A stretch of DNA of 18,779 nucleotides, from positions 1 to 18,779 of the forward strand of contig WAOH01000037.1 in assembly GCA_015521385.1 (NCBI GenBank), given 5' to 3'. Below, in pieces: positions 11,463 through 18,142 of this stretch. Position numbers and translations under genes: made by a program. This DNA comes from Thermoproteota archaeon (lineage in GTDB: Archaea; Korarchaeota; Korarchaeia; Korarchaeales; Korarchaeaceae). Numbering within the stretch: position 1 is the stretch's first letter; each line of letters begins with the position of its first letter. The notes under the pieces were generated by a model. The model did no database searches, had not been told where the DNA came from, and was given only the letters and a program-made list of their open reading frames with translations.

Positions 11463-14291
11463 TTAACCCTTGACCACGCCTATGGGCCTGAGCCTGGCGA
11501 CGAGCCTGGCTATGCCGGCGCGGTGGGTTACGTTCACGACCTCGTCCACGTCCTTGTAGGCGCCGGGCGCCTCCTCCGCGGCCACCGCGAAGGAAGCGGG
11601 TTTGACTATTATGCCCCTCTGGGCGAGCATCTGAACTATCTGGGTTCCCCTGTATATCCTCTTGGCCCTGGCCCTACTCATGACCCTCCCGGCCCCGTGC
11701 GCGGTCGTCCCGAAGGACTCCTTCATCGCCTGATGGGTGCCCACCATCAGGTAGGAGGCCGTTCCCTGAGATCCAGGTATCAGCACCGGCTGACCGACGT
11801 CCCTGTAGTCGCGGGGCACCGCAGGATGGCCGGGCGGGAAGGACCTGGTGGCTCCCTTCCTGTGGACGTAGACCTTCACCCTCTTCCCGTCGATGTCGTG
11901 CTCCTCGAGCTTCGCTATGTTGTGGGCCACGTCGTACACCAGCCACATGCCCATATCCTCGGCGCTCCTCCCGAACACCCTCTCGAAGGATTCCCTGACC
12001 CAGTGGGTTATCATCTGCCTGTTGGCCCAGGCGTAATTCGCTGCCCCCCTCATGGCCTTGAAGTACCTCTGAGCCAGCTCCGTGTTGGCGTAGGCACATA
12101 TCAGCTGCTTGTCCGGGAGCCTGAAGTCCAAGTTTCTGATGTTGGAGAGCATGAGTCTGAGGTAGTCATCGGCCACCTGGTGCCCGAACCCCCTGCTCCC
12201 GGTGTGGACCATGGCCGTGACCTGTCCCTCATGGGTGATGCCCATGACCTTCGCCACCTCGGGATCGTAAATCCTGTCGACCACCTGAACCTCCAGGAAG
12301 TGGTTACCGCTTCCCAGGGTGCCGAGCTGGGGTGCTCCCCTCTCCTTGGCCCTCCTGCTGATCACCGAGGGATCGGCACCCTCCATCATCCCCCCTTCCT
12401 CAGCGTGCTCCAGGTCCTTCTCCCAGCCGTAACCGTGCTCGACGGCCCACCTGGCTCCCATGAGGATGACCTCATCGAGCTGCTGCGGCGTCAGCCTCAG
12501 CTTGCCCCTGCTGCCCAGTCCCGATGGTACGTTGGAGAATAACGTGTCAACCAGCTGCCTAAGCTTGGGACGGACCTCGTTCTCGCTCAGATCGGTCCTT
12601 ATCAGCCTGACTCCACAGTTGTGGACGACCATCCCGTTGGCCACGAAGTTGTGGGCCCTGTGATCGACGCCGACGTCGTAGAACTCCCCGTAGGATGGCC
12701 TAACCCTCTCGACCCTCTCGACCCTCTCGACGACCATTCCCCCGCTCAGCCCGTAGCTGCGGACGAACTCCTCGAAGGTCGGGAACCCCTTCGGTGGCCT
12801 CACATCCTCCGCCGGGTGGTAGAGCGAGCGCTCGACGAACCTCCTGTTCACCACATCCTTCACGGATTCGTAAGCCTCCTTCAGGCTTCCCGTTCTCCTG
12901 TGGACCTCCCTGGCCCTCTCTGCCGCCTCGCGCCTGATCTGCTTAACCCTGTCCTTCCTGACGAGGTACGCATAGGCCCAGAGTCCCCTCTCCTTCTTCC
13001 TCGGATCGTACTCGTAGCCTATCCTTCCCAGGAAGTTCCTTATGCTCTCGTCCCCCTCTATCGCGAGCCTGTACGAGACGCTTCCCTCCACGGTCCTGAC
13101 CTGGTATATGAGGCTCGACACACCGAACTCCCTGAGAAGGTCGGCTATGTCCCTCAGGTAGCTCAGGAGGTTATCCTCAAGCCCGGACCTCTTGTGCTGG
13201 GTGAGGTGTATCGGGAGGGGCGTGTACCTCTTGAAGAAGGGCGCGCTACCGTCAGCCCCGAAGAGGCCGGCCAGGAAGTTCCTCTTCACCCAGAGGGGCG
13301 CCTCCCTTATCCACTCCGGGACCGAGAATGGGACCTCCGATTTCCTGCCCCTGGGCATCCCGAGCCTCTCCAGCAGCAGGGCGAAGGACCTGCTGGCCAC
13401 CCTGAGCTCCGAGTTACTGCCTCTCCTCACGTAAAGGCTCGCGCTCACTCCCAGCCTCTCCAGATCCTTCTGCACCTCCTCCAGCGTATCCTTCAGGCCG
13501 TAGAAGGAGACGTAGAGCCTTCCAGACATCTCCCCGAGGTGGCCGTCCCCCATCGCGAAGCCGAGCAGCCTCGCTATCGTGCCGATCCTCGGGTCCTCCC
13601 AGCGCAGCGGGATCAGGCCCCTCTCCCTCAGGTACCTCCTCACTTGGGGGTCCTCGAATGCGCTCTCATCGAGCAGCACCCCGCTCCTCTCCTCGTACTC
13701 CACGCCCTCGAACGGGTACACGACTATGGCATCGCCGGCCCTGAGCTCCCCCATCTGCCTGTAGCCCGAGGGGGTCAGGACGGGGTGATCGGCGCTGCCC
13801 TCGAGGGAGCGGCCCGTCTCGGTGATCAGCCTGATCGCGAACTCATCGGCCTCCCTCACAGCCACGAAGAGCAGGTCCGAGTAGTCGTTGTGGCCCTCCT
13901 CAGCGTCGTAGACCCTGAGGCCGTGGGGCCTCCTCGGGAGGTCCGAGAGCTTGATCCTGAAGCCATGCTCCGTCAGGACCTCTGAGTCTGGAGAGAGGCA
14001 GTTGATGTCGAAGCCGACGCCTCCAGGGCTTATCACACCCTCATAAGCATCGAAGGCCGCCACACCTCCTATTGGGAAGCCGTAGCCCTCATGTATGTCC
14101 GGCATGGCTATGGAGTACTTGTATATGCCGGGAAGGGTTGCCACATTTGCTAGCTGCTCCACGGCCCCTCTCTCAATCTGCTTCATCAGCTTCTCGCTGG
14201 CAAATACTAGCCCAGGTACCCTCATCCCCGGCTTGAATCCCTTAGGAAGCTCCCACCTGACCTCGTCGATTTTCCTGAAGAGAGATTCCAC
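11463..14291 (-). CDS. rtcB: RtcB tRNA-splicing ligase, with intein
   Basis: RtcB joins tRNA exon halves (2',3'-cyclic phosphate or 3'-phosphate to 5'-OH) with GTP and Mn2+. The precursor is 942 residues; without the intein it is 481, the length I recall for Pyrococcus horikoshii RtcB. I chose GTG at 14291 because GAGGAGG (14299-14305) lies 7 bases away, whereas the TTG at 14297 is too close to it. With this start the metal-site and nucleophile residues fall on the Pyrococcus numbers after intein removal: D95, C98, H203 in GSGNHF, H329 in AHNIAK and the guanylated H404 in TAHGAGR. Other blocks are MPDIHEGYGFPIGGVAAFD, SPGGVGFDIN|CGVRL and HRKGATRSF. All catalytic residues appear intact. The gene diverges from ksgA and is followed by the FKBP gene with its own promoter. 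Confidence 0.97.
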   Translation of the reverse strand: MESLFRKIDEVRWELPKGFKPGMRVPGLVFASEKLMKQIERGAVEQLANVATLPGIYKYSIAMPDIHEGYGFPIGGVAAFDAYEGVISPGGVGFDINCLSPDSEVLTEHGFRIKLSDLPRRPHGLRVYDAEEGHNDYSDLLFVAVREADEFAIRLITETGRSLEGSADHPVLTPSGYRQMGELRAGDAIVVYPFEGVEYEERSGVLLDESAFEDPQVRRYLRERGLIPLRWEDPRIGTIARLLGFAMGDGHLGEMSGRLYVSFYGLKDTLEEVQKDLERLGVSASLYVRRGSNSELRVASRSFALLLERLGMPRGRKSEVPFSVPEWIREAPLWVKRNFLAGLFGADGSAPFFKRYTPLPIHLTQHKRSGLEDNLLSYLRDIADLLREFGVSSLIYQVRTVEGSVSYRLAIEGDESIRNFLGRIGYEYDPRKKERGLWAYAYLVRKDRVKQIRREAAERAREVHRRTGSLKEAYESVKDVVNRRFVERSLYHPAEDVRPPKGFPTFEEFVRSYGLSGGMVVERVERVERVRPSYGEFYDVGVDHRAHNFVANGMVVHNCGVRLIRTDLSENEVRPKLRQLVDTLFSNVPSGLGSRGKLRLTPQQLDEVILMGARWAVEHGYGWEKDLEHAEEGGMMEGADPSVISRRAKERGAPQLGTLGSGNHFLEVQVVDRIYDPEVAKVMGITHEGQVTAMVHTGSRGFGHQVADDYLRLMLSNIRNLDFRLPDKQLICAYANTELAQRYFKAMRGAANYAWANRQMITHWVRESFERVFGRSAEDMGMWLVYDVAHNIAKLEEHDIDGKRVKVYVHRKGATRSFPPGHPAVPRDYRDVGQPVLIPGSQGTASYLMVGTHQAMKESFGTTAHGAGRVMSRARAKRIYRGTQIVQMLAQRGIIVKPASFAVAAEEAPGAYKDVDEVVNVTHRAGIARLVARLRPIGVVKG
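12618..14000 (-). mobile_element. RtcB intein with LAGLIDADG homing endonuclease
   Basis: This is a protein-splicing element of 461 residues, precursor residues 98-558, inserted in DIN|CGVRL. Block A starts CLSPDSEVLTEHG (C1). Block B is GRSLEGSADHPVLTPSG, with the catalytic histidine after S-A-D. Block C reads IARLLGFAMGDGHLG and block E NFLAGLFGADGSA, the two dodecapeptides of a LAGLIDADG (DOD) nuclease, each with an acidic residue. Block F/G is FYDVGVDHRAHNFVANGMVVHN, ending in the H-N pair, with Cys at +1. All splicing residues and both nuclease motifs are present, so splicing and homing could both be active. The +1 Cys is also the metal ligand C98 of the ligase. RtcB inteins at this site are known in other archaea. 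Confidence 0.95.
12703..12729 (-). repeat. Three tandem 9-base copies inside the intein
   Basis: ACCCTCTCG occurs three times in perfect tandem (12703, 12712, 12721). On the coding strand it gives the repeated peptide VERVERVERV just before the C-terminal splicing blocks, in the linker after the endonuclease domain. A tolerated slippage expansion is likely. Confidence 0.85.
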
Positions 14292-14298
14292 ACCCAAG

Positions 14299-14339
14299 CC
14301 TCCTCACCCGTTAGCTAACCTATGCAACCATATATAAGC
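14299..14339 (-). promoter_or_regulatory. rtcB promoter and ribosome binding site
   Basis: On the minus strand a TATA box GCTTATATA (14331-14339) gives an expected start near 14309. GAGGAGG (14299-14305) lies 7 bases before the GTG at 14291. The same gap holds TTAATACC (+ strand, about 14343), a possible weaker box for ksgA in the other direction. Confidence 0.6.
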
Positions 14340-14374
14340 TTGTTAATACCATTCTCAAAGGACGGTGATCTCTC

Positions 14375-15127
14375 CTGAGGCTTAAAAAGAGACTGGGCCA
14401 GCACATAATGGTATCGAGAAAGTGGCTCAACGTCATGGCCGATCTACTTGAAGTGAGATCCACCGATTCTGTGATCGAATTGGGGGCCGGGACTGGGAAT
14501 CTGAGCGAGGAAATTCTGAGGAGGGGCCCCAAGAAGCTTACCTTGGTGGAGAAGGACCCCGACATGATACGCCACCTCAGATCCAAGTTCCTATCCGATC
14601 CTCGGGTTGAAATAGTGGAGAAGGACATCAGGGAGGTTCTACCCGTCAGAGGTTACGAAAAGGTCGCTGCTAATCCACCCTACTATCTGTCCTCCGTTAT
14701 TCTGATAGGCCTCGCGAGGAGCGATTTCGAGAGGGCAGTAATGACCTTTCAGAGGGAGTTCGCCGAGAGGATGGTCGCCTCCCCGGGATCCCCCGATTAT
14801 GGAAGCCTGACGGTGATCTCGTCCCTCCTCTTCAATGTGAGGATCGTGGCTATAGTGGGGAAGAGGGCCTTCAGACCCCCACCCAAGGTCGAATCGGCCA
14901 TAGTGGTGATAGAGCCTAGGGATGTGGAACCGGAGGTGAGGGACGCCCTTCTCAAGTACTCCAAGATCATATTCTCCAGAAGGAAGAGGACCCTCAGGAA
15001 TGTCCTCAAGCCCTTGGTGGGTGAAAAGGTGGAATCAGCCCCTCACGTGGACGAGAGACCGTATCACCTGTCACCGGAGGAGATACTGGAGGTGGCACTT
15101 TGGCTGAGGGAGCTAGGATCAGAGTGA
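14375..15127 (+). CDS. ksgA: KsgA/Dim1 rRNA adenine dimethyltransferase (apparent CTG start)
   Basis: This SAM-dependent enzyme dimethylates two adjacent adenines near the 3' end of 16S rRNA during small-subunit assembly. From CTG at 14375 the product is 250 residues and begins MRLKKRLGQHIMVS, which carries the conserved LGQHFL-type motif of the family. SAM motifs follow: IELGAGTGNLSE (34-45), LVEKD (57-61), EKDI (82-85) and the catalytic NPPYYLSS (100-107). The first ATG, at 14408, would cut off LGQHI, and there is no in-frame ATG, GTG or TTG between the stop at 14366-14368 and that ATG. GGTGATC just before the CTG can serve as ribosome binding site. The enzyme identity is firm; the start is inference. 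Its end overlaps the next methyltransferase by 28 bases. Confidence 0.9.
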   Translation: MRLKKRLGQHIMVSRKWLNVMADLLEVRSTDSVIELGAGTGNLSEEILRRGPKKLTLVEKDPDMIRHLRSKFLSDPRVEIVEKDIREVLPVRGYEKVAANPPYYLSSVILIGLARSDFERAVMTFQREFAERMVASPGSPDYGSLTVISSLLFNVRIVAIVGKRAFRPPPKVESAIVVIEPRDVEPEVRDALLKYSKIIFSRRKRTLRNVLKPLVGEKVESAPHVDERPYHLSPEEILEVALWLRELGSE

Positions 15128-15726
15128 GGGGTCTCGAGATCGAGATTCACAGGGAGGTTTACGCGCCTGCCGAGGATTCGCTGCTCATGCTCGACTCCGT
15201 AGACAAGTGGGGGGACCTTAAGGGACTCAAATGCCTGGATGTGGGAACGGGCACTGGCATAGTGGCCATATTCATGGCCAAGAAGGGATGTGAGACATTT
15301 GCAACGGACCTGATCTCTGAGTCGGTGGAATTAACCCGTAGAAACGCCGAGTTAAATGATGTAGACCTCCATGTCACTCAGGGCGATCTGATGAGTCATT
15401 TCAGGAGTTCTTCCTTTGATATCATAACGTTCAACCCTCCCTACCTGCCGGAACCCCCGAGCGATGTCAAGCTCTCCATATCTTGGGCTGGAGGTTCGAT
15501 GGGCAGGGAACTCATCGATCGCTTCCTCTCCGACCTTCCTCGCGTTATTAAAGGGGGCGGGAGAGCAGCCATACTGCACGCGGACTACAACGAGCCCCAT
15601 CTGACTTCAGAGTGGGGGAGGGAGAGGGGGTTCGATTCCCGCATACTAGGCAGGAGGAAACTGGCCTTTCATGAGCTGATTGTTATCGAGCTCAGGCTTA
15701 GAAGCCGGAGAGCTGAGCGTCCCTGA
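15100..15726 (+). CDS. HemK/Mtq2-like protein N5-glutamine methyltransferase
   Basis: A 208-residue class I methyltransferase. It opens IEIHREVYAPAEDSLLMLDSV, the Y-x-P-A-E-D-S motif of the Mtq2 group. SAM motif I is CLDVGTGTGIVAIFMAKKG (45-63), the acidic residue after strand 2 is in FATD (67-70), and the catalytic NPPY is at 112-115. Mtq2 in eukaryotes and archaea methylates the glutamine of the GGQ motif in release factor aRF1/eRF1, with Trm112 as partner; that target is inferred here. The start is TTG at 15100 with GGAGGTGG 4-6 bases ahead, inside the end of ksgA, so the two are translationally linked: two methyltransferases acting on the translation machinery. The 3' end overlaps the converging small zinc protein by 29 bases. 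Confidence 0.88.
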   Translation: MAEGARIRVRGLEIEIHREVYAPAEDSLLMLDSVDKWGDLKGLKCLDVGTGTGIVAIFMAKKGCETFATDLISESVELTRRNAELNDVDLHVTQGDLMSHFRSSSFDIITFNPPYLPEPPSDVKLSISWAGGSMGRELIDRFLSDLPRVIKGGGRAAILHADYNEPHLTSEWGRERGFDSRILGRRKLAFHELIVIELRLRSRRAERP

Positions 15727-15892
15727 CCTGCTTCACCATCTTGTAGTGCTTCCTGCATAAGGGGATCTTCTTCCCGGTATCCTCCTTCAGCTTCAGCTTC
15801 AACTCTTGAATGAAGGGGAGGAACGACCTGTCCACCTCCTTCGAGGCCGGCTCGTCACAACCCTCTATCGCGCATACCTTCTCATCCTTCAA
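15698..15892 (-). CDS. Small zinc-binding protein, unknown function
   Basis: A 64-residue protein with C7 and C12 (CAIEGC) near the N-terminus and CRKHY (C46, H49) near the C-terminus, a likely single zinc site. The helix between them is lysine- and leucine-rich (FIQELKLKLKEDTG), and the protein ends KMVKQVRDAQLSGF. The basic character suggests nucleic acid or ribosome contact, which is a guess. The start is TTG at 15892 (complement), with GGAGGTG 7 bases upstream, an ideal ribosome binding site that strongly supports translation. A TATA-like TTATTTTAAG on the minus strand lies near 15958-15967. Its 3' end overlaps the Mtq2-like gene by 29 bases. Confidence 0.75.
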   Translation of the reverse strand: MKDEKVCAIEGCDEPASKEVDRSFLPFIQELKLKLKEDTGKKIPLCRKHYKMVKQVRDAQLSGF

Positions 15893-15983
15893 ACCAAAGC
15901 ACCTCCAAAGATATGATGAAACCTCCGCTCCGGACTCCTGACTCTGGCCAGTCGGCCCTTAAAATAATGTCTCCATGTTGTTA

Positions 15984-16025
15984 GTTTAGCGGTGGTTAAT
16001 TAATTACTCTCTTTCTACGCTAAAC
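15984..16025. repeat. Inverted repeat at the 3' border of the AT-rich gene
   Basis: GTTTAGCG (15984-15991) and CGCTAAAC (16018-16025) form a perfect 8-base inverted repeat with a 26-base AT-rich spacer, starting 5 bases beyond the stop of the AT-rich gene. It could be a transcription terminator hairpin or a boundary feature of an inserted segment. Confidence 0.5.
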
Positions 16026-16030
16026 CCACG

Positions 16031-17221
16031 TTAATTTACTAAGACATCTCCTCTATCGTTATACTTTGATGCCTGCTTAATAATCCCATTAATTATTCTA
16101 TTGAACTCTCTTCTCAGCTGCTCCATTCTTTGGGAATATTCCTTTTGATATTGCTGTATTTCCTTCTCAAGCGTCTCTATGGCTTCCTGCCGTATCATCC
16201 TAAACATGTTGTCCGCAGTCACTCCGCCTGGGGGGTCAGGAGGCTTCTTACCCGATGTCACAGTCACCTGCGATACGGGTATAGCGAGGCTTAGTAGAGC
16301 TGTGATCCAATCATCCATAGTTATACTAGATAGCTCCTCATTTTTGATAATAGTTCTATATATTCGAGGTATATCTATAAGAATTAGACTGAGAATTCCA
16401 CATATAATATCGTCATAAATCGGTATATTTTGGTGATTTTTATTAACGTTAGGGCAGGATTCTGCATTCAGAACCTTACCATCAGAGTTAGAATCCTTAT
16501 GTATTTTACGAGCTTTAGTTAGCACTATCCTAGTGAACTTGGGTATGTTTTGTAGAGCTATCTCTTTTCTGTGGGATTTACTATCACTCTCCTGAGATCC
16601 TGTCTCAGTCCCCAAATGTTCTATGATCTTGTTAATAGCCCCGTTAATGTCTATTTTATTAACATCCTCGTCTTTTGACTTTGCTATAACAAATAAAGGG
16701 ACGACGACATCACCTTCTCTGCCCAGCATGGGGTACTTAGCTAGGTATACGTAATCTATTCCTGTATGATATGATTCCTTAGATGAAGTAAAGCCTCTAC
16801 TGCTCTCTATCTTAAATTTATAGATTTCAAATTTTTCCTGCGTAATACCATGCACAGCTAGATCGAGGATCTCCCTTGGTGGCTTCCAATCCAAGTCTCC
16901 AAGGAGATGCGTATGGGCTTCAAGGAATAACACTCTGAATGCTCCTAGGCGGACAGGTTCATTACTGGTACTATAAACTATTTTCTTTAATTTTTTAAGA
17001 TAATTATTTATCATTTGTCTGATGTTTTGTTCAGCAATTCCCGTATATATCCGGGGATATTCTTTATTAAGCATCCTAATTAGCTCATTAGTCTGTTTAT
17101 CAATACTGCGTCTTAGGCTCGGATATAGTATATCCTCTCGAATAAAGTTTAAATAATGCCTGAATAAAAATTCCTTGATTTTTTTAACAGATTCATCTTG
17201 AGAGCTACTACTCACTGACAT
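16031..17221 (-). CDS. AT-rich gene of unknown function, probable acquired island gene
   Basis: I do not recognise this 396-residue protein. Its base composition differs sharply from its neighbours: in 16081-16140 only 20 of 60 bases are G or C, against 39 of 60 in a sample inside fttA (8161-8220). Codons favour AAT, ATT, ATA and AAA. Residues 1-85 are helical and basic, and 90-200 seem mixed alpha/beta (RLGAFRVLFLEAHTHLLGDLDW, GIDYVYLAKY, VVPLFVIAKSK). A hydrophilic spacer lies near 205-265 and a hydrophobic helix near 271-290 (IICGILSLILIDIPRIY). A proline-glycine hinge KKPPDPPGG (325-333) precedes a coiled coil (about 338-383). No catalytic motif is secure. The start is ATG at 17221 (complement), just after a TATA box. 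It lies 94 bases 3' of tRNA-Arg, a common integration site. The intact frame suggests a working gene. Confidence 0.7.
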   Translation of the reverse strand: MSVSSSSQDESVKKIKEFLFRHYLNFIREDILYPSLRRSIDKQTNELIRMLNKEYPRIYTGIAEQNIRQMINNYLKKLKKIVYSTSNEPVRLGAFRVLFLEAHTHLLGDLDWKPPREILDLAVHGITQEKFEIYKFKIESSRGFTSSKESYHTGIDYVYLAKYPMLGREGDVVVPLFVIAKSKDEDVNKIDINGAINKIIEHLGTETGSQESDSKSHRKEIALQNIPKFTRIVLTKARKIHKDSNSDGKVLNAESCPNVNKNHQNIPIYDDIICGILSLILIDIPRIYRTIIKNEELSSITMDDWITALLSLAIPVSQVTVTSGKKPPDPPGGVTADNMFRMIRQEAIETLEKEIQQYQKEYSQRMEQLRREFNRIINGIIKQASKYNDRGDVLVN

Positions 17222-17245
17222 ACACTCGGGTAGTTGCGAATTAGT

Positions 17246-17256
17246 GCTTTATAAGC
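17246..17256 (-). promoter_or_regulatory. TATA box for the AT-rich gene
   Basis: GCTTATAAAGC on the minus strand, about 25-30 bases before the ATG at 17221, gives a very short leader. The surrounding 94 bases up to tRNA-Arg are AT-rich and hold no gene; a small inverted repeat GAATT/AATTC brackets CTTTAAA near 17267-17283. Confidence 0.5.
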
Positions 17257-17315
17257 ATTTAGTAACGAATTCTTTAAAAATTCAAAAACTAGAGATTAGC
17301 TTGTTACCAAAATAA

Positions 17316-17390
17316 CGGGCCCGGGGGGACTCGAACCCCCGACCTCCGGCTCCGGAGGCCGGCGCTCTATCCATGCTGAGCTACGGGCCC
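17316..17390 (-). tRNA. tRNA-Arg (CCG)
   Basis: Minus-strand cloverleaf: the acceptor GGGCCCG pairs perfectly with CGGGCCC, discriminator G. The D stem is GCTC/GAGC, the anticodon stem CCGGC/GCCGG with loop CTCCGGA (anticodon CCG, reading CGG), and the T arm GGGGG-TTCGAGT-CCCCC. It is 75 bases with no intron and no encoded CCA. The AT-rich gene begins directly beyond its 3' end. Confidence 0.97.
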
Positions 17391-17411
17391 GAGGAGCGAT
17401 ACCCCGAATCC

Positions 17412-17421
17412 GATATAAAAT
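17412..17421 (-). promoter_or_regulatory. TATA box for tRNA-Arg
   Basis: ATTTTATATC on the minus strand is centred about 26 bases before the tRNA-Arg 5' end, the expected spacing. It lies between the rps27ae stop and the tRNA. Confidence 0.65.
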
Positions 17422-17440
17422 CGCTGCAGGGGCGGAAAGA

Positions 17441-17605
17441 TCAGCCCTTCTTCTTGAACTCAGTATAACCGCATTTCCCACAGGTGTACCTATCCTCGTG
17501 CTCTGCCATGAAGGAACCGCATCTCGGGCACATCCTCTTCTTCCTAACCAGCTTGCCCCCCTCTATGGAGTAGTACTTCCACACCTGGACCGGTTTGTGC
17601 TTCAT
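17441..17605 (-). CDS. rps27ae: 30S ribosomal protein S27ae
   Basis: A 54-residue zinc-ribbon protein of the small subunit. The translation MKHKPVQVWKYYSIEGG, then RKKRMCPRCGSFMAEHEDR, then YTCGKCGYTEFKKKG is a clear S27ae, with ligands C26, C29, C42 and C45. ATG at 17605 (complement) overlaps the TGA of rps24e in an ATGA junction, so the two are translationally coupled, the usual S24e-S27ae order in archaea. It is the last gene of the rpo7-spt4-rps24e-rps27ae run; the next feature downstream is tRNA-Arg with its own promoter. Confidence 0.97.
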   Translation of the reverse strand: MKHKPVQVWKYYSIEGGKLVRKKRMCPRCGSFMAEHEDRYTCGKCGYTEFKKKG

Positions 17606-17898
17606 GAGGATACGCCCTCCCCCTCTCCCTCATTCCTCTTTATTATGTGGTCGGGCTCTATGAGCAGGGCAAAAGCCCTGCTGTTGTAGGCCATTGCCAC
17701 GACCTCGGCCTCTTCCTTCCCGTACTCCGTGATTATCCTCCTGATGAAGAGGTTCCCGATGGGCTTCCCGAGCTCCTTGGCCAGGGCCTCCCTTATCTCC
17801 CTCCTAGATGGTGTGCCGCCCTCGAACCTCACCTTAGCGATGACCTCCTCCCTTTGCAGCAGCGGATTTTCTCTGCGCCTGACGATCTCCAACTCCAT
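17602..17898 (-). CDS. rps24e: 30S ribosomal protein S24e
   Basis: A 98-residue S24e of the small ribosomal subunit. It begins MELEIVRRRENPLLQREEVIAKV and continues GGTPSRREIREALAKELG (28-45), then LFIRRIITEYGKEEAEVVAMAYNS (50-73), all typical of the family. The acidic tail EGEGEGVSS is slightly unusual. ATG at 17898 (complement) has GGGAGGCG 4 bases ahead. A TATA box GTTATATATT lies about 35 bases upstream in the gap after spt4, so the ribosomal pair can be transcribed apart from rpo7-spt4 as well as with it. Confidence 0.96.
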   Translation of the reverse strand: MELEIVRRRENPLLQREEVIAKVRFEGGTPSRREIREALAKELGKPIGNLFIRRIITEYGKEEAEVVAMAYNSRAFALLIEPDHIIKRNEGEGEGVSS

Positions 17899-17928
17899 TT
17901 TCGCCTCCCGTCTTGCGTTTACCTCTCC

Positions 17929-17938
17929 AATATATAAC
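17929..17938 (-). promoter_or_regulatory. TATA box for rps24e-rps27ae
   Basis: GTTATATATT on the minus strand lies in the 47-base spt4-rps24e gap. The predicted start is near 17908, a 10-base leader containing GGGAGG. Confidence 0.6.
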
Positions 17939-17945
17939 CTCTACC

Positions 17946-18134
17946 TCACCACACCCTCAGGGCGTACATGCCGACCTTCTCGTGACCGAGCATCTTGGCG
18001 AGCTGGGAGCGTATCGGGTCAGTTATCGCGACTATACCCTCCCAGTTGTAGGTCAGGTCATCCGATCCGCATACGGGGCATCTATTCTCGGTGGTGAGAG
18101 CCTTGCAGTTCCTGCAGGCCTTCCATTTAGCCAT
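17946..18134 (-). CDS. spt4: Transcription elongation factor Spt4 (RpoE'')
   Basis: A 62-residue zinc protein that pairs with Spt5 to clamp RNA polymerase on DNA during elongation. Ligands C7 and C10 (CRNC) and C19 and C22 (CPVCG) form the zinc site, followed by the family block LTYNWEGIVAITDPIRSQLAKMLG (27-50) and the GMYALRVW tail. The length is normal for archaeal Spt4. ATG at 18134 (complement) is preceded by GGTGATCC and lies 8 bases after the rpo7 stop, the conserved archaeal pairing. Confidence 0.97.
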   Translation of the reverse strand: MAKWKACRNCKALTTENRCPVCGSDDLTYNWEGIVAITDPIRSQLAKMLGHEKVGMYALRVW

Positions 18135-18142
18135 AGGATCAC

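Noticed and set aside
12621..13985. 454-codon + strand frame opposite the intein
   Set aside because: Antisense shadow of the rtcB intein, rich in H, P, L and V with no domain; the sense strand has all splicing and nuclease motifs.
11463..14297. TTG 14297 as rtcB start
   Set aside because: Only one base separates it from the GAGGAGG site; GTG 14291 has 7-base spacing and gives the 481-residue spliced protein.
14408..14410. ATG 14408 as ksgA start, possibly leaderless behind a CTTAAAAAG box
   Set aside because: The bases before it encode the conserved K-K-R-L-G-Q-H-I motif in frame, which would not persist if untranslated.
16150..17221. PD-(D/E)xK nuclease core in the AT-rich protein (GIDYVYLAKY ... 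VVPLFVIAKSK)
   Set aside because: The spacing is vaguely suggestive but the acidic residue before the lysine is missing; too weak to call.
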